Shown here: one piece after another, positions 58,080 to 64,000 of the stretch
How the letters are laid out: each line of letters starts with the position of its first letter
Position numbering within the stretch: the stretch's first letter is position 1
Assembly: GCA_964023205.1 (NCBI GenBank)
Contig: OZ026844.1
Span: forward strand, 15,052,790 to 15,116,789
DNA from: Lutraria lutraria
Taxonomy: Eukaryota > Mollusca > Bivalvia > Venerida > Mactridae
Reading direction: 5' to 3'
Length of the DNA stretch: 64,000 nucleotides
Translations under genes and position numbers: made by a program
Notes under the pieces: model-generated
Told to the model about the DNA's origin: nothing
Seen by the model: only the letters and a program-made list of their open reading frames with translations
Databases searched by the model: none

Positions 58080-59688
58080 GGGAGCCTATATATGACATAT
58101 GAGATTCCATGCTGTACTCATAATGCACACTATCTTTGATAAATGAGATTCCATAGTATGCTCATATTATGCACAGTCTTTGTTTTATAAAGAGTCCATA
58201 CCTTACTCAAAGTCTATGATTTTAATTGATTTATGAGATATTATACTTTACTCATAATGCAGACAGTCTTTAATATAATTAAGAGATACAATACTGCAGT
58301 GTAACCTCTCCAAAGCAACACCTTTTGGGATTAGCAAAATTATGTTGTTGACAGGATGTTGCTCAAGAGAGGTTAAATTACTAGTTACATCGTGCAGTGA
58401 AAAACAATCATGCTGTTGTTGAAGGAAGGTTGTTGCTAAAGAGAAGGCTGCTCTGAAGATACTCATAATGCACACAGTCTATGATATATGAGATACTATA
58501 CTATACTCACAATGCACAATGATATATGAGATACTATACTATACTCATAATACACACAGTCTATGATATATGAGATACTATACTATACTCACAATGCACA
58601 ATGATATATGAGATACTATACTATACTCACAATGCACACAGTCTATGATATATGAGATACTATACTATACTCACAATGCACAATGATATGTGAGATACTA
58701 TACTATACTCATAATGCACACAGTCTATGATATATGAGATACTATACTATACTCACAATGCACAATGATATGTGAGATACTATACTATACTCACAATGCA
58801 CACAGTCTATGATATATGAGATACTATACTATACTCATAATGCACACAGTTTATGATATATGAGATACTATACTATACTCATAATGCACACAGTCTATGA
58901 TATATGATATACTATACTATACTCACAATGCACAATGATATGTGAGATACTATACAATACTCATAATGCACACAGTCTATGATATATGAGATACTATACT
59001 ATACTCATAATGCACACATTTTATGATATATGAGATACTATACTATACTCATAATGCACACAGTCCATGATATATGAGATACTATACTATACTCATAATG
59101 CACACAGTCTATGATATATGAGATATTATACTATACTCATAATGCACACAGTTTATGATATATGAGATACTATACTATACTCACAATGCACAATGATGTG
59201 TGAGATATTATACTATACTCATAATGCACAAAGTGTATGATATATGAGATACTATACTATACTCATAATGCACAAAGTGTATGATATATGAGATACTATA
59301 CTATACTCATAATGCACACAGTCTATGATATATGAGATACTATACTATACTCACAATGCACAATGATGTGTGAGATATTATACTATACTCATAATGCACA
59401 AAATCTATGATATATGAGATACTATACTATACTCATAATGCACAAAGTGTATGCTATATGAGATATTATACTATACTCATAATGCACACAGTCTATGATA
59501 TATGAGATACTATACTATACTCACAATGCACAATGATATATGAGATGCTATACTATACTATTCTATACTCATAATGCACATAGTTTATGATATATGAGAT
59601 ACTATACCATACTCACAATGCACAATGATGTGTGAGATACTAGACTATACTCATAATGTACACAGGCTATGATTTATTAGAGTCTATA
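58080..59688 (+). repeat. 44-bp satellite, subfamily 1 (with 38-bp deletion variant)
   Basis: Consensus TATGATATATGAGATACTAT then ACTATACTCATAATGCACAC and AGTC. Divergent founder-like copies occupy 58080-58290, then a MITE, then homogeneous copies. Many alternate units lack 6 bp around ACAGTC, giving 38-bp units and an 82-bp dimer. Confidence 0.93.
58294..58462 (+). mobile_element. TA/CAGTGCAACC-family MITE inside the 44-bp satellite
   Basis: CAGTGTAACCTCTCC on the left, AAGGCTGCTCTGAAG on the right (terminus degraded). GTTGTTGAAGGAAGGTTG interior as in 47591-47766. Satellite units continue on both sides (GAGATACAATACTG before, GATACTCATAATGC after). Confidence 0.8.
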
Positions 59689-60990
59689 CTGCTATCACAC
59701 TACACACAGTCTATGATTTATAAGAGTCTATACTGCTATCATAATGTACACAGTCTATGATTTATAAGAGTCTATACTGCTATCATAATTTACACATTCT
59801 ATGATTTATAAGAGTCTATACTGCTATCATAATGTACACAGTCTATGATTTATAAGAGTCTATACTGCTATCATAATTTACACAGTCTATGATTTATGAG
59901 AGTCTATACTGCTATTATAATGTACACAGTCTATGATTTATAAGAGTCTATACTGCTATCATAATGTACACATTCTATGATTTATAAGTCTATACTGCTA
60001 TAACAATACACACAGTCTATAATCTATAAGAGTCTATACTGCTATCACAATACACACATTCTATGATTAATAAGAGTCTATGCTGCTTTCATAATGTACA
60101 CAGTCTATGATTTATAAGAGTCTATACTGCTATCACAATACACACATTCTATGATTTATAAGAGTCTATGCTGCTTTCATAATGTACACAGTCTATGCTT
60201 TATAAGAGTCTATACTGCTATCACAATACACACATTCTATGATTTATAAGAGTCTATACTGCTATCACAATACACACATTCTATGATTTATAAGAGTCTA
60301 TGCTGCTTTCATAATGTACACAGTCTATGATTTATAAGAGTCTATACTGCTATCACAATACACACATTCTATGATTTATAAGAGTCTATGCTGCTTTCAT
60401 AATGCATACAGTCTATGATTTATAAGAGTCTATACTGCTATCATAATACACACATTCTATGATTTATAAGAGTCTATGCTGCTTTCATAATGTACACAGT
60501 CTATGATTTATAAGAGTCTATACTGCTATCACAATACACACAGTCTATGATTTATAAGAGTCTATGCTGCTTTCATAATGTACACAGTCTATGATTTATA
60601 AGAGCCTATGCTGCTTTCATAATGCATACAGGCTATGATTGATAAGAGTCTATACTGCTTTAATAATGCACACAGTCTATGATTTATAAGAGTCTATGCT
60701 GCTTTCATAATGCATACAGGCTGTGATTTATAAGAGTCTATGCTGCTTTCATAATGCATACAGGCTGTGATTGATAAGAGTCTATACTGCTTTCATAATG
60801 CATACAGTCTATGATTTATAAGAGTCTATGCTGCTTTCATAATGCATACAGGCTATGATTGATAAGAGTCTATACTGCTTTCATAATGCACACAGTCTAT
60901 GATTTATAAGAGTCTATGTTGCTTTCATAATGCATACAGGCTATGATTGATAAGAGTCTATACTGCTTTCATAATGCACACAGGCTATAA
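59689..60990 (+). repeat. 44-bp satellite, subfamily 2
   Basis: Same 44-bp length and frame as subfamily 1 but consensus TCTATGATTTATAAGAGTCT then ATACTGCTATCATAATGTAC and ACAG. CTATCAC and CTTTCAT variants partly alternate, suggesting an 88-bp dimer. It switches from subfamily 1 within about one unit near 59690. Confidence 0.93.
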
Positions 60991-61504
60991 TTTATGAAAT
61001 TATGCAAAATGCTATTACTGTCTATAATTTGTTAAGATTACTCCTTACTGTGATAAAAGGAGTTGTAATTTAAAGGCAAGTCACAGAGGCTGGATTGTGA
61101 TTTAATCCTGAAATATAAAATTGTTATCAGGATGGGAAATTATTCTCCTATAGCATCCTTGATGAAATTAATATCCTATGCATCTTCTGATGTTCAGAAT
61201 TATGGTGAATAATTAGTCTGTATGTACAGACATGTGAAAAGTTCACAAATCATGGAGATCTGTTTACACAGGAACATACACTGAACAAATAAAGGAAATC
61301 AATCATGATTGATATATTTAAGTTACATGTATCTTGATTGATGGTTGATAAACATTATGACAGGACCCTGTGTGACTCTGTAACCTATTGTCCCACAGGT
61401 TCTTGTCAAGCTTACGGTACAAAATTTACCAAGGAGGTAAATAGTTTGAGTCCTCTTCATGACTGTTAAATTATTTTTAGGGTAGGGGGGGGGGGTTGTT
61501 TATT
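60991..61504 (+). other. intronic stretch, no feature
   Basis: No gene or element recognised. Ends with a G tract near 61484-61496. Confidence 0.5.
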
Positions 61505-61700
61505 CACCCCTGTCAAATTGTTAGCCATACTTCATGAACTATTCATGAAGTATGCAAGAATAGTTCATGAGGTATGCAAGAACAGTGCATGAAGTATGCA
61601 AGAATAGTTCATGAGGTATGCAAGAATAGTGCATGAAGTATGCAAGAATAGTTCTAGAAAGATTCGTGATTTCATGAATTCCTTTTGAAGGGGCAGCATC
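61505..61700 (+). mobile_element. CCCCTGTCAAA element, short form (about 5 core units)
   Basis: Left CCCCTGTCAAATTGTTAGCC, core AGTATGCAAGAATAGTTCAT and GAGGTATGCAAGAACAGTGC variants, right TTCATGAATTCC and TTTTGAAGGGG. Confidence 0.88.
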
Positions 61701-62235
61701 AGTTAAACCGAAGGTGGTGTAAGATGTGCATCTAATTGGCTCATTATTATAATACACCAGCACTATTGTTTGAATAATTCTGTATAAGATCGATTGATCT
61801 TGATGGTTTAAATAAACATCATCATTGCTTGTTCACTGAATTTATTGTTGTATAATGTGTCAGTGACCTGGGGAGGGGAGAGGAGGTGGTGTCAGCATAT
61901 CAATCATAAAATATGGAGAGATGTTTCACTTCTCTAGCAGAGGAATTCCTTTAAGTGTGAGAAATCGTGTACATTGTATTCAATGATAATTATGATATAT
62001 CCAGGGTTCTCAATAACAGCAGGTTGCAGGCCAATTTAGCTGCTTAGAGAGGTGTTCGAGCCTGTTAGGAATCTCAAAAGTTTATAAAATATTGCTAGAA
62101 AATGCCCAGACCCCCTCTAGTAGGCCTGTTAGTCTAGCTTTTGGGCCTGTTGGCCACAAACTTATTGAGAACCTTGTATATCTATATGGTACATGTACAT
62201 TTAGTAAGAACTGAATAGAATGATTGTTGTACATA
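61701..62235 (+). other. intronic stretch, no feature
   Basis: Nothing recognised. Confidence 0.5.
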
Positions 62236-62416
62236 CAGTCAAACCTGTGAACAAAGGCCACCCTAGGAATAGACAAAATGTGACCTTTATTGACAGGTGG
62301 CCTTTATAGAGAAGTTATATTGTTCTAGATAATCAGTGACAGTTTTTGAAATATTAGCCTTAATACACAGAGTGCAGGCCTTTATCTGGAGATGGCTGCT
62401 AAAACAGGTTTGACAG
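62236..62416 (+). mobile_element. TA/CAGTCAAACC MITE, complete reference copy
   Basis: CAGTCAAACCTGTGAACAAA to AACAGGTTTGACAG, 181 bp, TA on both sides. Interior with three GGCCTTTAT-type motifs. Confidence 0.9.
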
Positions 62417-62475
62417 TATTCTATGTGGGGTAATAAATATGTTTATATTGAATTAATGGTTGGGAACTATATTTA

Positions 62476-62682
62476 CTGTGGAATCATTAAATTTCGTTGG
62501 GGATTTAATTTCGTGAATTTCGTTGGTCGGCTCATCCACAAAATCAAATCCCCACAAATTAAAATGCAGAGAAAGGGAATTGTTTTTCAAAAATCAAAAT
62601 CCACAAATTTATGTCCCCACGAAATAGCTATTTTAGTAAAAACCACGAAAATTGAGCCCAACGAAAATAAATGAAACTACAG
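62476..62682 (+). mobile_element. CTGTGGAATCATT MITE, copy 3
   Basis: CTGTGGAATCATTAAATTTC to ATAAATGAAACTACAG, 207 bp, TA on both sides. Confidence 0.9.
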
Positions 62683-62989
62683 TATATATGGACCTGATAT
62701 CATAATTAAATAGATTTATTATTGCACTTAGATTAATTATGCATCTGACCATATACTGTATATAGTGCATTATAATTGACATAGTAATGGTAATATCAAT
62801 ATGCTAAAGATATGTCCGTAGAAATATAGTGATCAGTTATAGATTTTGCCTTAAAAGAGTGGGGTTGAACCATTTATGGGGGTAAGCCCCTTTTATTATT
62901 GTGGGGGGAACTATATGAGGTTTTAGATTTTGTCTAACAATGGAGGGAGGATTATAGCACATTTTATAAAACATTACAGTCAAAATTAT

Positions 62990-64000
62990 TTGGGGAGCTA
63001 AGCCCTGCCTAGCCCCCCTGTTACTACGGCCCTGTATAGAGGTGTAGATCAGATAAGCTTTATGAAACCTTTCCTAGCCCCCCTTTTACTACGGCCCTGT
63101 ATAGAGATGTAGATCAGATCAGCTTTATGAAGCCTTTCCTAGCCCCCCTCTTACAACGGCCCTGTGTACAGATGTAGATCAGATCAGCTTTATGAAGCCC
63201 TTCCTAGCCCCCCTGTTACTACGGCCCTGTATAGAGGTGTAGATCAGATAAGCTTAATGAAGCCCTTCCTAGCCCCCTGTTACTACAGCCCTGTATAGAG
63301 ATGTAGATCAGATAAGCTTTATGAAGCCCTTCCTAGCCCCCCTGTTACTACGGCCCTGTATAGAGATGTAGATCAGATAAGCTTTATGAAGCCCTTCCTA
63401 CCCCCCCCCCCCCCTGTTACTACAGCCCTGTATAGAGATGTAGATCAGATCAGCTTTATTAAGCCCTTCCTAGCCCCCCTGTTACTTATAATGGCCCTGT
63501 ATAGAGATGTATAACAGATCATCTTTATAAAACCCTTCCTAGCCCCCCTGTTACTACGGCCCTGTATAGAGGTGTAGATCAGATAAGCTTTATGAAGCCC
63601 TTCCTAGCCCCCCTGTTACTACTGCCCTGTATAGAGATGTAGATCAGCTTTAAGAAGCCCTTCCTAGCCCCCCTGTTACTACGGCCCTGTATAGAGATGA
63701 AGATCAGATCAGCTTTATGAAGCTCTTCCTAGCCCCCCTGTTACTATGGCCCTGTATAGAGATGTATAACAGATCAGCTTTATAAAGCCCTTCCTAGCCC
63801 CCCTGTTACTACGGCCCTGTATAGAGATGTAGAACAAATCAGTTTTATGAAGTCCTTCCTAGCCCCCCTGTTACTACGGCCCTGTACAGAGATGCAGATC
63901 AGATCAGCTTTATGAAGCCCTTCCTAGCCCCCCTGTTACTACGGCCCTGTACAGAGATGCAGATCAGATCAGCTTTATGAAGCCCTTCCTAGCCCCCCTG
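62990..64000 (+). repeat. 65-bp satellite, about 15 copies, continues past the window end
   Basis: Unit about 65 bp: AGATCAGATCAGCTTTATGA, AGCCCTTCCTAGCCCCCCTG, TTACTACGGCCCTGTATAGA, GATGT. The first unit follows a single-copy segment (62860-63000) whose end (GCCTAGCCCCCCTGTTACTA) is the same C-rich motif. Confidence 0.93.

Larger units (their letters stand above)
53265..64000 (+). other. RXYLT1-like intron 2, first 10.7 kb (continues past the window)
   Basis: Begins GTGAGA and contains no recognisable downstream RXYLT1 exon. 53745-56768 and 56974-57469 hold AT-rich DNA without clear features. The rest is satellite DNA and mobile elements, listed separately. Confidence 0.7.

Overview
The window is metazoan nuclear DNA: AT-rich, intron-bearing, dense in short non-autonomous transposons, tRNA-derived SINEs and minisatellites. 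Two conserved animal genes are recognisable. The repeat style (TIR elements carrying expandable cores, tRNA-SINEs ending in CAAACAAACAAA) suggests a mollusc, most likely a bivalve. That taxonomic call is inference from style, not proof.

Gene layout: (1) A complete THUMPD3-like tRNA guanine-N2 methyltransferase lies on the minus strand in eight coding exons from 13397 down to 2120. It encodes 546 residues, and every splice site is consensus with matching phase. (2) An RXYLT1/TMEM5-like ribitol xylosyltransferase lies on the plus strand. Coding exon 1 (13635-13773) holds the signal anchor. Coding exon 2 (53073-53264) holds the WNPW and VWGKAAI blocks. The catalytic exons must lie beyond 64000. 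The two genes are head to head with 237 bp between start codons, so they probably share a bidirectional promoter.

RXYLT1 intron 1 is about 39.3 kb and, with the first part of intron 2, fills three quarters of the window. I recognise no other protein gene there. It holds tandem arrays with 28-, 22-, 91-, 35-, 30-, 44- and 65-bp units, an 840-bp polypurine tract, TA-flanked MITEs of at least three families, SINE copies and other dispersed repeats.

Most notable: (a) A 76-bp near-palindromic hairpin is present seven times, always exactly 76 bp and in both orientations. Three copies have different, unambiguous 4-bp target duplications, so this is a very small mobile element. (b) Several minisatellites are internal amplifications of dispersed elements, caught at different copy numbers within one locus: the 22-bp array inside a CCCCTGTCAAA element, 91-bp and 66-bp expansions inside one MITE family, and a 16-bp array inside a CAGTAAAACC element. 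A 44-bp satellite is also interrupted by a MITE. Together these look like steps on a path from transposon to satellite.
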